Source: Campylobacter sp.
Lineage (GTDB): Bacteria; Campylobacterota; Campylobacteria; Campylobacterales; Campylobacteraceae
Length of the DNA: 64,000 nucleotides
Direction of reading: 5' to 3'
NCBI RefSeq assembly: GCF_019423325.1
Contig: NZ_JAHZBQ010000003.1
Span: forward strand, 248,001 to 312,000
Part shown: positions 8,132 to 17,156 of the stretch, piece by piece
Layout of the letters: each line of letters begins with the position of its first letter
Position numbering within the stretch: the first letter of the stretch is position 1
Program-made: the position numbers and the translations under genes
Notes under the pieces: generated by a model
Told to the model about the DNA's origin: nothing
Database searches by the model: none
What the model saw: the letters and a program-made list of their open reading frames with translations, nothing else

Positions 8132-9121
8132 TTAAAATTTCTCTAAAATATGCAGATATTCTAGAGTAGAGTTTGCCTTATGATTGCGGTTTTGCTCCTT
8201 ATCGGCACGAAACCTTTGGTACTGCCTCTTTACTAAATCATATCTGCCATATCTGCTTAAAATTTCTCGAATCTGCACCTCGCTCATAAGACCTTCATTG
8301 TTGTAGCTTAAAAAAATATATTTAAAATTTGCTTTTTTGATCAAATCCTCAAATACCATAATCGCCGTTCGCTTTTTGCACCAAAGTGATTTTTGATACT
8401 CTCTTAATCCCGTTTTACCGCGCGGCACGAAGTCGTCATAGAGCGTAATCGTATTTAGCAAATGGTAATTTGCTCCGTATTCGCGATGATTATACGGAGG
8501 GTCAAGATATAAAATATCGCCAGAAATTTTCTCGATTAGTTTATTTGCATCTGCCATATACACTTCATTTTGCCGCAATGGTGGCGTAAATTTTGCCAAA
8601 CGAAAATTTAGAGGTTTTATGGCCGTTTTTTTAAAAATTTTTAAAAATGCACCGTAAACGGACGCCGTATTCGCCACCATATCGGCGCTTTCAAGCAGGC
8701 TCGCAATCATAGCGAAATACTCATTTGAGTCAGGCTTAAGCTCTGAAATTCCTTGTCTAATTGCATCGATTCTGCATGCGTTTTCATCACTAAAATATTG
8801 TCGTCCATTGCCGCCGCCAGGTGCATAAAATTCAAAAATTTTACCTTTTTTAGGTGGTAAATTAGCGTATTTATTTACTAAATTTTCTAAGTTGTTTTCG
8901 TCTAAGTCATTTTTTATATAGTGGTTATTTAAAGCGTAGCTATAAGGCTCTATATCGTTTGCGATTAACTTTTTAACACAATTTTTAAAGTATGTACCGA
9001 CTACGCCCGTACCCGCGAACATATCACAAAACGTTAAATTAGATAAATCGCCACCCACGACCGAGCTTATACTCTCATCCAAAAAACCGAGCAATGAAAA
9101 TTTTGAGCCAATATAGTTCAT
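8132..9121 (-). CDS. D12-class adenine-N6 DNA methyltransferase
   Basis: A 329-residue member of the Dam/D12 class. It opens with MNYIGSK, then the AdoMet motif FCDMFAGTGVVG near residue 33, and carries the catalytic motif DILYLDPPYNHREYG near residue 205. The ending (FLSYNNEGLMS) resembles restriction-linked adenine methylases such as the NlaIII-type group; exact specificity cannot be read. It is the last gene of a three-gene minus-strand operon, and its start overlaps the nuclease stop by one base (TAATG). The operon is richer in A+T than its neighbours, which suggests acquisition by transfer. Confidence 0.88.
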   Translation of the reverse strand: MNYIGSKFSLLGFLDESISSVVGGDLSNLTFCDMFAGTGVVGTYFKNCVKKLIANDIEPYSYALNNHYIKNDLDENNLENLVNKYANLPPKKGKIFEFYAPGGGNGRQYFSDENACRIDAIRQGISELKPDSNEYFAMIASLLESADMVANTASVYGAFLKIFKKTAIKPLNFRLAKFTPPLRQNEVYMADANKLIEKISGDILYLDPPYNHREYGANYHLLNTITLYDDFVPRGKTGLREYQKSLWCKKRTAIMVFEDLIKKANFKYIFLSYNNEGLMSEVQIREILSRYGRYDLVKRQYQRFRADKEQNRNHKANSTLEYLHILEKF

Positions 9122-10242
9122 TAATAAGCTATCTCATTAAAAGATATTTGATCATTTAAGATAGTAAATTCTATATATCTTAATTTCAAACTATTTTTGA
9201 TATTAAAATCCATAAACTCTGATATTAATTTATTGTAACTTGAAGAATTCTTATTTAAAATTTGCCTAGATACTAATACTGATACTAAATCGGACGGACG
9301 ATTCGGAAGATAATATTGTTTAATCCAATCAACATATCTTTGAATTTGATGAGTTATACCGTGATAGGCTTCGCTTGATTTCAATTCTATAGGTATACAA
9401 ATTTTGTTAATACCGTTTATTTTTGATAACATAATATCTATTCGTTGCATACCTACTCCGCAAGAGACTTCATTGCCTATCCATTCAAAATCTGAATCTG
9501 AATTAAAAATTTTCTCTATATTCTGTAAAATGTAAGCCTGCAGATGAGCCTCGAACTGTTGCCCTTTCTTGTATTTTGCTAAAAGTCGTGACAAAATACG
9601 GATAGGCTCGATTCTACCACTATAAATATTGCATTGTTGAGTTTGAACGATTTGCTGTGTATGCAAATTAAAGGTAAAATTTGAACCGATAAGGGGAACA
9701 CAATTACTTCTTTCTCTAATAAGCTGTCGCAAACGCTCAAATTCATAAATAGTAATCATCGTATTTCCACGGTTACCTTTTAATTTCCTATATATCAAAC
9801 TCCAAAGCATTTGATTCGGCGAATGTATATTTTTTATCTCATCAAGCGCCTCCCATTCAGTAACACCATTTGTATAGACCTCCAAAGGTTCAATTAAAAT
9901 TCTAAAGATAAGCGATTTTTGTAATCTATCCATCAAAAATTGCAATCCATCATTATTATCTAAAAAGCCAAGGCTCTTTACTCTAAAAATGCCATAAAAT
10001 TTACCCTCATTGATACCTTTGAAATAATTCTGTTGCAAATAGAAAATAACATTATCACCAATACGAATTCTGCTTATATCTGCAATCATTCCAAGCAAAT
10101 TGTTTTCAGTCGCATAGTGTAAATTTGTAGTACCAACGTTATTAAAATCTATAAAATTATCCCCAGCACCAGTTCCCGCAAACATATATTCAAGGTGATA
10201 TTTAAATGTATTATAATCAACTATAAAAACATGTGTAGTCAT
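9121..10242 (-). CDS. Probable type II restriction endonuclease (PD-(D/E)XK)
   Basis: The ATG at 10242 is preferred over an in-frame TTG at 10245 because it gives a TGATG overlap with the methylase stop; this makes 373 residues. The N-terminal half has a PUA/EVE-like look (IRIGDNVIFYLQQ, then GKFYGIFRV), as in modified-base readers and some nucleases. The C-terminal third holds a nuclease core: RIDIML, then PIELKSSEA, matching D-(x)n-ExK, followed by a helix GITHQIQRYVDWI. Lying between two methylase genes, it is most likely the restriction subunit. The family call rests on motif shape, not a search. Base composition is among the most A+T-rich of the window. Confidence 0.7.
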   Translation of the reverse strand: MTTHVFIVDYNTFKYHLEYMFAGTGAGDNFIDFNNVGTTNLHYATENNLLGMIADISRIRIGDNVIFYLQQNYFKGINEGKFYGIFRVKSLGFLDNNDGLQFLMDRLQKSLIFRILIEPLEVYTNGVTEWEALDEIKNIHSPNQMLWSLIYRKLKGNRGNTMITIYEFERLRQLIRERSNCVPLIGSNFTFNLHTQQIVQTQQCNIYSGRIEPIRILSRLLAKYKKGQQFEAHLQAYILQNIEKIFNSDSDFEWIGNEVSCGVGMQRIDIMLSKINGINKICIPIELKSSEAYHGITHQIQRYVDWIKQYYLPNRPSDLVSVLVSRQILNKNSSSYNKLISEFMDFNIKNSLKLRYIEFTILNDQISFNEIAY

Positions 10243-11033
10243 CAATATTCCTTTTTGAAAACTAAAATATACTCATGCTTAAAAATATAATAGTCATTTT
10301 TTAATGCACGATACCGCCAAATTCCGCCCGCTCCAAGTTTTCCGCGATTACCCTCGATATTTTTTACGATTACACCTTTTAGTCTAGTTTTAAAATTTCT
10401 TTTTATCATATCAAGACATAAAAACGATAGCGGTACAACCTCGCTATTTTTGTAAATATCACCGATAATAACGGCAAAGTATCTATCTTTAGCTAGAAAA
10501 TTTAAAGAATTTTCGCAACTTTTCCTAAATCCAATCAAAAACTCATCTATGCTTTTACAGTTTGATAAGTCCGCCGGATTTTGGGTAAATCTGACAATAT
10601 CATAATACGGCGGATGAAAAATCGCGAATGCTACTTGCTTTTGCCCTAAGAAATCAAGCGAATTTTGTATACAGATTTTAGCTGAGATACTGGCATTGTC
10701 GCATAAATTTAAAGCAAAAAAATCTTGTGGGCTACTGCTCATTTTAGCCTTTACATAGTTTAAAATTTGCTCATTTATATCAAGTCCGATGAACTTTCGT
10801 CCTAACTTTTCGCATTCAAAAAGACTTGTTCCACTACCGCAAAACGGATCCAGAACCGTTTCGCCTTTTTTAGTATAACGAGAAATCAACTGATACGCTA
10901 CTTGCGGCACAAAATTTCCATGATAGACATTTTCATGTTTTCCACTTTTTTCGCGGCTTTTGATTAGCCACAGATCATCCGTCCAAACATCGCTTTCGTG
11001 CCAGTTTGATAAATCAATATCGTTAAATTTCAT
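10242..11033 (-). CDS. Amino-DNA methyltransferase (N4/N6 type) with HPPY catalytic motif
   Basis: 263 residues. The AdoMet-binding motif VLDPFCGSGTSLFE lies near residue 60 and the catalytic stretch FHPPYYDIVRF near 138. HPPY is a variant of DPPY (N6-adenine) and SPPY (N4-cytosine), so the target base is uncertain. The N-terminus (WHESDVWTDDLWLI) is common in restriction-linked methylases. First gene of the M-R-M operon. Two unrelated methylases with one nuclease is the usual arrangement for an asymmetric recognition site, where each strand needs its own enzyme (inference). Confidence 0.83.
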   Translation of the reverse strand: MKFNDIDLSNWHESDVWTDDLWLIKSREKSGKHENVYHGNFVPQVAYQLISRYTKKGETVLDPFCGSGTSLFECEKLGRKFIGLDINEQILNYVKAKMSSSPQDFFALNLCDNASISAKICIQNSLDFLGQKQVAFAIFHPPYYDIVRFTQNPADLSNCKSIDEFLIGFRKSCENSLNFLAKDRYFAVIIGDIYKNSEVVPLSFLCLDMIKRNFKTRLKGVIVKNIEGNRGKLGAGGIWRYRALKNDYYIFKHEYILVFKKEY

Positions 11034-11129
11034 CTTTTACCTTAAATTTTTCACAATATACCTAAATCGCGCTGAAATTTTTACTAATCATCCAGGGCAA
11101 AATTTCTCTGCACTTTAAATTTAGCGGAG

Positions 11130-13946
11130 TTACTTCAGCTCGCCCCAGCGCTTGGCGATGTTTAGGCTCGTCTTTAAGGGCACGTTCAGGCTCGCCGCGC
11201 TTTGCATTATCTCCTGCGCGCGCTCGCCGAAGCTCTGCGCCAAATCGTCCCGCACCTCGAAGATCAGCTCGTCGTGGATCTGCAATATTAGCCGCGCTTC
11301 GTCGTTTAGCAGCGGCGAAATCTCAACCATCGCCTTTTTGATGATGTCGGCGGCGGAGCCTTGAAATTTCGTATTCACCGCCTCGCGCTCGTAGCTTGCG
11401 TAGACCATATTGTTGCGCGCGTTTGCGAAGTCGAAGTAGCGCCTGCGCCCAAAAAGCGTGCTTACGTAGCCGTCCGCTTTCGCGTCCGATTTTATGCTTT
11501 GCAAAAACTCTTTAATCGTGGAAAACGCCGCGAAATAGCGCTCGATATAGCCTTTCGCCTCGGCGCGCGCGATACCTAGGCTATCGCTTAGCTTACCCGC
11601 GCCCATGCCGTAGATGAGGCCGAAATTTATGCTCTTTGCGATCGTGCGGTGCGCGGGCTGTGCGTCGCCGAAGATGCTGATCGCCGTGCGAGCGTGAATG
11701 TCCTCATCTGCCCTAAACGCCGCCAAAAGCGCAGGATCGCACGAAAAGTGCGCTAGCAGGCGCAGCTCGATCTGCGAGTAATCAAGCGAGATCAGCGAGT
11801 AGCCTTCGTCTGCCAGAAAGCAGTCCCGCACGTCCTTCGCAAAGGTGCCGCGCGCGGGGATATTTTGCAGGTTCGGATTTTTGCTCGCTAGCCGCCCGGT
11901 GGCCGTGCCAGTCTGCAAGAAATTCGATCTGACGCGGTTTTGCGCATCGGCCAGAGCAAGCTGCAGCAGCGGCTCGCAGTAGGTGCTTTGCAGCTTAAAC
12001 AGCTCGCGGTAGTCTAAAATTTTACCCACCGCAGGATGCAGCGCCGTAAGATCTTTCAGCACGCTTTCGTCGGTGCTATAGCCCGTCTTCGTGCGCTTCG
12101 CCGCAGGTAGCCCAAGCCGCTCGAAAAGCACGGCGCCGAGCTGAGCGGGAGAGTTGATGTTAAACTGCTCGCCGCAAAGCTCGTAAATTTCATCCGTGAG
12201 CGCTCGCAGGGACTTTTCGTTGCGCGCGATAAGGCGCCTTATCATCTCCGTGTCTATCTTGATGCCGCATCTTTGCATCTGCCAAAGCACCCGCACGAAC
12301 GGAAACTCAAGCTCCTGCGCGAGCTTAAAAAGCGCGGGCTCTAACAGTCCCTTGAGCTTAAAATACAGCCTCAGCGTCACCCACGCATCCTCGCTCGCAT
12401 AGATCGTGGCGGCGTCCAGCTCCACGGAGGCGAAGGTCTCGCCCTTTTTGACGACGTCGCCGAAATGCACAGTCTCATAGCCCAGATACCGCGGCGAGAT
12501 AGAGTCCATCCCCACGGCGTTTGCGGGATCGAGAAGCCACGCTAGCACCATCGTATCGGCAAAGCGCGCAGGCGGCTCAATGTTAAAATTATTTTTCACG
12601 ATCTCAAAATCGTATTTTAAATTTTGCCCCACTACATATCCGCGAAACAGCGAGCCAATCGCAGCCTTTGCCGCGTCCGAAGAAATTTGAGCAGGAGCGC
12701 CCAAATAGCTGTGCGCGAGCGGGACGTAGTAGGCGCGCTCCTCGTTAAACGCAAACGAAAAGCCCACGATCTTGGCACTTTTGCTGTCGATGCTAGTGGT
12801 TTCCGTATCGAAGCTCACTAATGTCTCGGCGCCCACGCCCTCGCACAACTTCGCAAGCTCCGCGGCATCGGTGATACAAACAGGCTCAAATGGCGTTTTA
12901 AAAGCGCGCTCGGAATTTTGTCCGATTGAAGAGGAGCCGCCCGGGATAGAATTTTGCCCGTCTATCCCCCCTACGGCAGCGTCCAAGATAGATCCGCCGC
13001 GAGACGGCTCTGCGGCGGAACCCTTCCCGCCCGCGCCCAAAACGGAGCTTTTTGCGCTTGCGCCTTTGCCCTCGCCCCAAAGATCAAGTCCGTTCTGCTC
13101 CTGCAGGCTTAACGCCGAAAGAAGCCTATTTAGCGCGTAATCTTTTAAAATTTCGCGGATTTTAAAAAGTGGATTTTGCTGCGGAAATTTTGCGTCCTCC
13201 AAAGGCGGGATTTCCAGCTCATCGTAAAGCGTAGCCAGGCGCTTGCTTATGTAGGCGCTCTGCTTACCTTCTATCAGATACTCGCGCTGTTTGTTTTGCG
13301 GCAGGCGGTCTAAATTTGAATAGATCCCATCGAGCGAGCCCCATTCGTCTAAAAGCTTCTTCGCCCCCTTGTCGCCGATGCCCCGCACGCCCGGGATATT
13401 ATCGGCGCTGTCGCCGCAGATCGCCAAAAAATCCACGATCTGCTCGGGATAGACGCCGTAGCGCTGCAAGCACTCCTCTCTGCCATAAAGCATCTTTTTG
13501 CCGTGGCTGTAAATTTTAACGTTTTCGCCGATGAGCTGATACAGGTCCTTGTCGGAGGTAACGATGTTGATTTTATGCGTGGCGCCGTGCTTTTTAACGA
13601 CGCTTGCGATGAGATCGTCCGCCTCGTAGCCCTCGCGCCCGAGAGAGTAAAGCCCCATCTTTTCGATCATCTCGATGCAGACGGGCAGCTGCTGCAAAAG
13701 CGCAGGCGGCGGGGCTTGGCGGTTGGTTTTGTAATTCGGATCGATATCCGAGCGGAAGGTCTTGCCTTTGCTATCCAGAGCGAAAATTATATAATCGCTC
13801 TTAAATTCCTTCGAAAGATTTGCGATAAAGCTCGCAAATCCGCTCACCATGCCGCTGGGTTTGCCGTCTTTGGTCTTAAGCCCGCTCATAGCGTAGTAGA
13901 GCCTGAAAAAAAAGCCGAACGTATCGATGATCGTGATGGTCTGCAT
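11130..13946 (-). CDS. polA: DNA polymerase I
   Basis: 938 residues with all three activities. The 5' nuclease domain covers about residues 1-265 (YEADDLIASV, TSDKDLYQL). The 3'-5' exonuclease is intact: Exo I SFDTETTS, Exo II GQNLKYDFE, Exo III YASEDAW. Polymerase motifs are A SLDYSQIELRLLAHFS, B RTIAKSINFGLIYGM and C LQIHDELIFEV. Between the nuclease and exonuclease domains (about 290-345) is a Gly/Ser/Ala-rich low-complexity linker that makes the protein longer than the C. jejuni enzyme. It acts in Okazaki-fragment maturation and repair. Its coding sequence is G+C-rich, in contrast to the methylase operon beside it. Confidence 0.96.
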   Translation of the reverse strand: MQTITIIDTFGFFFRLYYAMSGLKTKDGKPSGMVSGFASFIANLSKEFKSDYIIFALDSKGKTFRSDIDPNYKTNRQAPPPALLQQLPVCIEMIEKMGLYSLGREGYEADDLIASVVKKHGATHKINIVTSDKDLYQLIGENVKIYSHGKKMLYGREECLQRYGVYPEQIVDFLAICGDSADNIPGVRGIGDKGAKKLLDEWGSLDGIYSNLDRLPQNKQREYLIEGKQSAYISKRLATLYDELEIPPLEDAKFPQQNPLFKIREILKDYALNRLLSALSLQEQNGLDLWGEGKGASAKSSVLGAGGKGSAAEPSRGGSILDAAVGGIDGQNSIPGGSSSIGQNSERAFKTPFEPVCITDAAELAKLCEGVGAETLVSFDTETTSIDSKSAKIVGFSFAFNEERAYYVPLAHSYLGAPAQISSDAAKAAIGSLFRGYVVGQNLKYDFEIVKNNFNIEPPARFADTMVLAWLLDPANAVGMDSISPRYLGYETVHFGDVVKKGETFASVELDAATIYASEDAWVTLRLYFKLKGLLEPALFKLAQELEFPFVRVLWQMQRCGIKIDTEMIRRLIARNEKSLRALTDEIYELCGEQFNINSPAQLGAVLFERLGLPAAKRTKTGYSTDESVLKDLTALHPAVGKILDYRELFKLQSTYCEPLLQLALADAQNRVRSNFLQTGTATGRLASKNPNLQNIPARGTFAKDVRDCFLADEGYSLISLDYSQIELRLLAHFSCDPALLAAFRADEDIHARTAISIFGDAQPAHRTIAKSINFGLIYGMGAGKLSDSLGIARAEAKGYIERYFAAFSTIKEFLQSIKSDAKADGYVSTLFGRRRYFDFANARNNMVYASYEREAVNTKFQGSAADIIKKAMVEISPLLNDEARLILQIHDELIFEVRDDLAQSFGERAQEIMQSAASLNVPLKTSLNIAKRWGELK

Positions 13947-14020
13947 AATGGTCCTCGGATTTAAAATTTTAACGCGTAGTGTATTAAAATTCGGCTAAAT
14001 TTACAAATTCCAAATAGGAC

Positions 14021-14062
14021 TTGACCTACCTCATTTCAAAATTTTAAAATTTGCTATATAAT
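14021..14062 (+). promoter_or_regulatory. Candidate FNR/CRP-family site and -10 box upstream of the DUF2249 gene
   Basis: TTGACCTACCTCAT at 14021-14034 matches the FNR-type half-sites TTGA-N6-TCAA with one mismatch. TATAAT lies at 14057-14062. If transcription starts seven bases after the -10, at 14069, the site is centred at -41.5, the position used by class II activators of this family. No -35 box is obvious, as expected for an activator-dependent promoter. Confidence 0.45.
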
Positions 14063-14090
14063 CGCGCGAAATTTTAAAAAAGGATCAGAT

Positions 14091-14435
14091 ATGGATTTTT
14101 TCACAGACTGGCAGGAGTTTGACGCAGCGGGCGCTACGGTGAAATTTTATAAAAAATCGCAAGGCGGCATAGAATACATCGGCTTTGATTCGCGCAAATG
14201 CGTCCCACCAGAGCCTATGGTAAATGCGCTGGTGGCGCTAAATTTCGTAAAAGACGAAACCAAAAAGGTCGTCATGGTCAATCATAAATTTCCGATGGGG
14301 CTAATCCCGAAGATCGAGTCTAAATTTGACATTGCACGCGAGGATCTGGACGGCGACGCGGTCAAGCTCACCATCAGCCTAAAACCGGGTGCGGTCAATG
14401 AGGGCTTCGACACCGACGCGAAGTGCCACGGCTAA
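14091..14435 (+). CDS. DUF2249-like small protein
   Basis: A 114-residue soluble protein. The stretch SRKCVPPEPMVNALVAL followed by KKVVMVNHKFPMGLIPKI has the layout of DUF2249 domains, which adopt a TusA-like fold (the usual pattern is an acidic/PPEP start and a loop with P-L-L-P). Here a cysteine precedes PPEP. It heads a three-gene set with a multi-spanning membrane protein and a DUF59 protein. Such sets occur near nitric-oxide and denitrification genes in other bacteria, so a role in NO or metal-cluster stress is possible. The exact function is unknown. Confidence 0.6.
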   Translation: MDFFTDWQEFDAAGATVKFYKKSQGGIEYIGFDSRKCVPPEPMVNALVALNFVKDETKKVVMVNHKFPMGLIPKIESKFDIAREDLDGDAVKLTISLKPGAVNEGFDTDAKCHG

Positions 14436-14452
14436 AGGGCTTTAAAATTTAG

Positions 14453-15628
14453 ATGAATATCACGACATTTTCGCCGCCGTTTCGGATCGTAGGCGGCTAT
14501 TTCATCTGCGGGTTTATCTTTTTGCTTCTAAGCGCGGCGAGCTTTTTAAAGGCCGATTTCGGCGCGATCCAAGCGCCGCAGACGGCGAGCTTTTTTCACG
14601 TATTTTTGCTCGGATTCGTAATCAGCATAATCATCGGAGCGCTCTATCAGCTTACCTCCGTCATCATCCAAAAGGAATTTTTCACCGTCAAATTTGTGTT
14701 TTTAAATCTCTTTGCTTACGCTGCGGGCGTGGCTCTGCTAAGCGCGGGATTGCTGCTTTCAAGCATCCCTTTGATGCACGCAGGCGGCGGCATTTTACTG
14801 CTTAGCCTATTTTATTTTACGATCTGCTACGCGCTAAGCTTCATCGGCACGCCCAAATGGAGCTTCCCTGCCGTAGCGCTTGCGATCTCGGCTGCGTTTT
14901 TGGCGGTAGGGATCAGCCTTGGCTTCGCGCTCGTGTTAGCGCTTAGCGGCGTGGAGATTTTTGGAGTGTATTTTTCAGAAATTTTATCCTATCACATATA
15001 CTTCGTGCTGGGCTTTGTATTTTTCGTCATCGTAGGCGCTGCGTGCGTACTGCTGCCGATGTTTAGCTTGGCGCACGATCTAAGCTTCGCACTAGCAAAA
15101 ACTTCACTGGCGCTGTATCTGCTCGCGGGGCTGTTTTTGCTAAAAGACTTTGGAATTTTCATCGCATTTGCCGCGCTTGCGAGCTTTGCGGCTCAGGCGA
15201 TCTATATCCTGGCTAGGCGCGTGCGAAAAGCGATCGATTATTGGAATTTAAACGTCTACATCTCGCTGGCGGCTTTGGGATTTAGCGCGGCGTTTTGGCT
15301 CATGGGTCGCGCGGATTTGGCGGCGTTTTGGCTGCTATACGGCTTTTTGTTCGCCTTCATCGTCGCGCACCTTTATAAAATCGCGCCCTTTCTCATCTGG
15401 TACCACTACGTCTCGCCCTTCGTCGGCAAGCGCAAAATCCCTATGCTAGATGATATGATAATCAAAAAGATCGCCTACGCAGCCTGCGTGCCGAACGTCT
15501 TAGCGCTTGCATGCGCGAGCTTTGGAGCGCTAACGCCTGCGGTGATCTTGCAAGCGGCAAGCATAATTTTGGTGCTAATCAACATCGTAAATATCTTTAA
15601 CTACATAAAATTTGGAGAGGAAAAATGA
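14453..15628 (+). CDS. Polytopic membrane protein related to NnrS/heme-copper oxidase subunit I-like proteins
   Basis: 391 residues with 11-12 hydrophobic segments. Histidines sit within or next to membrane segments (FFHVFLLGF, SYHIYFVLGF), and the late segment HLYKIAPFLIWYHYVSPFVGKRKIP is typical of a COX1/NnrS-like family of heme-binding membrane proteins. It is the second gene of the DUF2249-TM-DUF59 set, and its stop overlaps the DUF59 start (ATGA). Heme binding and a part in nitric-oxide handling are inferences from the conserved histidines and the neighbourhood. Confidence 0.6.
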   Translation: MNITTFSPPFRIVGGYFICGFIFLLLSAASFLKADFGAIQAPQTASFFHVFLLGFVISIIIGALYQLTSVIIQKEFFTVKFVFLNLFAYAAGVALLSAGLLLSSIPLMHAGGGILLLSLFYFTICYALSFIGTPKWSFPAVALAISAAFLAVGISLGFALVLALSGVEIFGVYFSEILSYHIYFVLGFVFFVIVGAACVLLPMFSLAHDLSFALAKTSLALYLLAGLFLLKDFGIFIAFAALASFAAQAIYILARRVRKAIDYWNLNVYISLAALGFSAAFWLMGRADLAAFWLLYGFLFAFIVAHLYKIAPFLIWYHYVSPFVGKRKIPMLDDMIIKKIAYAACVPNVLALACASFGALTPAVILQAASIILVLINIVNIFNYIKFGEEK

Positions 15629-15930
15629 AAGTAACGAAAGAGCAAGTTTACGACGCGCTTCGCGCCGTGGTGGACCCTGAGGTGGGCTTTGACGTCGTGT
15701 CGCTGGGGCTCATCTACGACGTAGCGGTAGATGAGGCGAACAACGCTAAAGTCACAATGACGCTATCGACTCAGTCGTGCCCGCTACATGAGATGATGGT
15801 GGAATGGGTGCGCGCAGGTGCCGAGAGCGTGGAGGGCATCGGCGAGGTGGAGATCGATCTCGTCTTTGAGCCGATGTGGAATATCGACATGGCGGAGGAT
15901 CACGTCAAAGAAGCGCTCGGTAGATTTTAA
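15625..15930 (+). CDS. MIP18/DUF59 metal-sulfur cluster assembly factor
   Basis: 101 residues covering one complete DUF59 domain: VDPEVGFDVVSLGLIYDV, then LSTQSCPLHEM with the conserved cysteine, and a C-terminal VFEPMWN. SufT/PaaD relatives help insert iron-sulfur clusters in target proteins. It overlaps the membrane protein by four bases, so the three genes are one unit. It may serve cluster repair or assembly under the condition that induces the operon (inference). Confidence 0.87.
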   Translation: MKVTKEQVYDALRAVVDPEVGFDVVSLGLIYDVAVDEANNAKVTMTLSTQSCPLHEMMVEWVRAGAESVEGIGEVEIDLVFEPMWNIDMAEDHVKEALGRF

Positions 15931-16005
15931 GCAGCTTTGCCGCGCCCAGTAGTTTAAGCTTTGAAATTATAAAATTAGATTTCAAATTTATACCTAGGGG
16001 CTGCT

Positions 16006-17094
16006 ATGAAAAAATTTACCGACGGCAAGAAAGAAATTCTACTTCAAACGCAAGGGCTTAGTTTGATTTCAAAGACGCTACAAAACGGCAAAGAAAGGCT
16101 AAGCTCTAAAGAATTCGCAAATTGCGATGCTCTGCAAAAAGCTTTTGTAAAAAAGCAAGTTGATGCCCTAAAAAAGGGCTTCATCTATGAAAACAAAAAA
16201 GCGGAATTCGGCGAGGCACTAGCGCATGCCTATATCGGCGGCGGATACAGCGGAGCGCTTGGATTTGCCGAGTTTGAGGATAAATTTTACGTCTATAAAT
16301 GTAATTTTGACGAGCATGGCTGCGATTATTTAATCGTGCTGGACGACGAGCTAAGAACTCTTGCGCAAATTAAGCTACCAAAAATTTTAGCGTGGAAAAT
16401 GACCGCTACCAAAAAAGCTTTAGTGCTTGATTTGGACCACGAATTCTTTCTTTTTGATGGAGAGAAATTCAGCAGGCTTTTTGAAGCCTGGGGTATCACA
16501 GGAGGAGGCTTTAGCTCTGCTCTAAGCGGCAACGGCGAAATTCTAGCCTGCGGCACGGATGGAATTTTAGCTTTCGGAAGCGACAAGAAGCTAAATTTTA
16601 AAACGGATTTTTCGGCAAAAGCAATAGGCTTCGGCAATAAAATTTGCGCAGCCTGTGGGGATGAAGGCGGCAAAAATATCGCCAGGCTCTACCGCCTAAA
16701 AGACTTCGCCGAGCTTTGCCGTATCGAATGCGACGTGGGCTATATCCACTCCCTAAACGTGGGGCTCATCAAGAATGATGCGATTTTAGTCGTAAATAAC
16801 GGCTTTGATGAGCTGTATTTTTGGGACGTCGCAAGCAAAAAGCGTCTAAGCGTACCAAAAACCTTGCCAAGAAGCGTGATGAGGTTTGCCGCAAACGATC
16901 AAATTTTTCTTACGTATTTTTACGGTAGGTTTAAAGCATTCAGCTTGGAGGATTTTCGCCTCTTAGGCGAGTTTGAATGCGAGCACTGCGTCAAAACTGC
17001 TGCTATTGAAATCTCGAGCGAGCGCCTTTACGTCCGCACCGACTATGGATTTTTTAGCATTTATTCTTTAGCCGAGAATGGAATTAAAATTTAA
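16006..17094 (+). CDS. WGR-like N-terminal domain plus propeller-like repeats, unknown function
   Basis: 362 residues, no signal peptide, no membrane segment. The first ~65 residues (EILLQTQGLSLISKTLQNG, then KEFANCDALQKAF and KKGFIYEN) follow the WGR-domain pattern of a short beta sheet, a lysine-rich helix and KKGY. The rest shows repeated beta-rich units (SGALGFAEFEDKFYVYK, LILD-type strands, GILAFGSDKKL), suggesting a beta-propeller. No catalytic motif is visible. It stands alone between the DUF59 gene and convergent ppx/gppA. Domain calls are by eye. Confidence 0.6.
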   Translation: MKKFTDGKKEILLQTQGLSLISKTLQNGKERLSSKEFANCDALQKAFVKKQVDALKKGFIYENKKAEFGEALAHAYIGGGYSGALGFAEFEDKFYVYKCNFDEHGCDYLIVLDDELRTLAQIKLPKILAWKMTATKKALVLDLDHEFFLFDGEKFSRLFEAWGITGGGFSSALSGNGEILACGTDGILAFGSDKKLNFKTDFSAKAIGFGNKICAACGDEGGKNIARLYRLKDFAELCRIECDVGYIHSLNVGLIKNDAILVVNNGFDELYFWDVASKKRLSVPKTLPRSVMRFAANDQIFLTYFYGRFKAFSLEDFRLLGEFECEHCVKTAAIEISSERLYVRTDYGFFSIYSLAENGIKI

Positions 17095-17156
17095 AAAGCG
17101 CTATTGATAGAGATTTATCGCCCGCCTTAAACTTGCGCGACAAGTAGGGGCGCTAT

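Noticed and set aside
12772..13140. Plus-strand ORF opposite polA
   Set aside because: Antisense to a clearly conserved part of polA; no RBS or family features.
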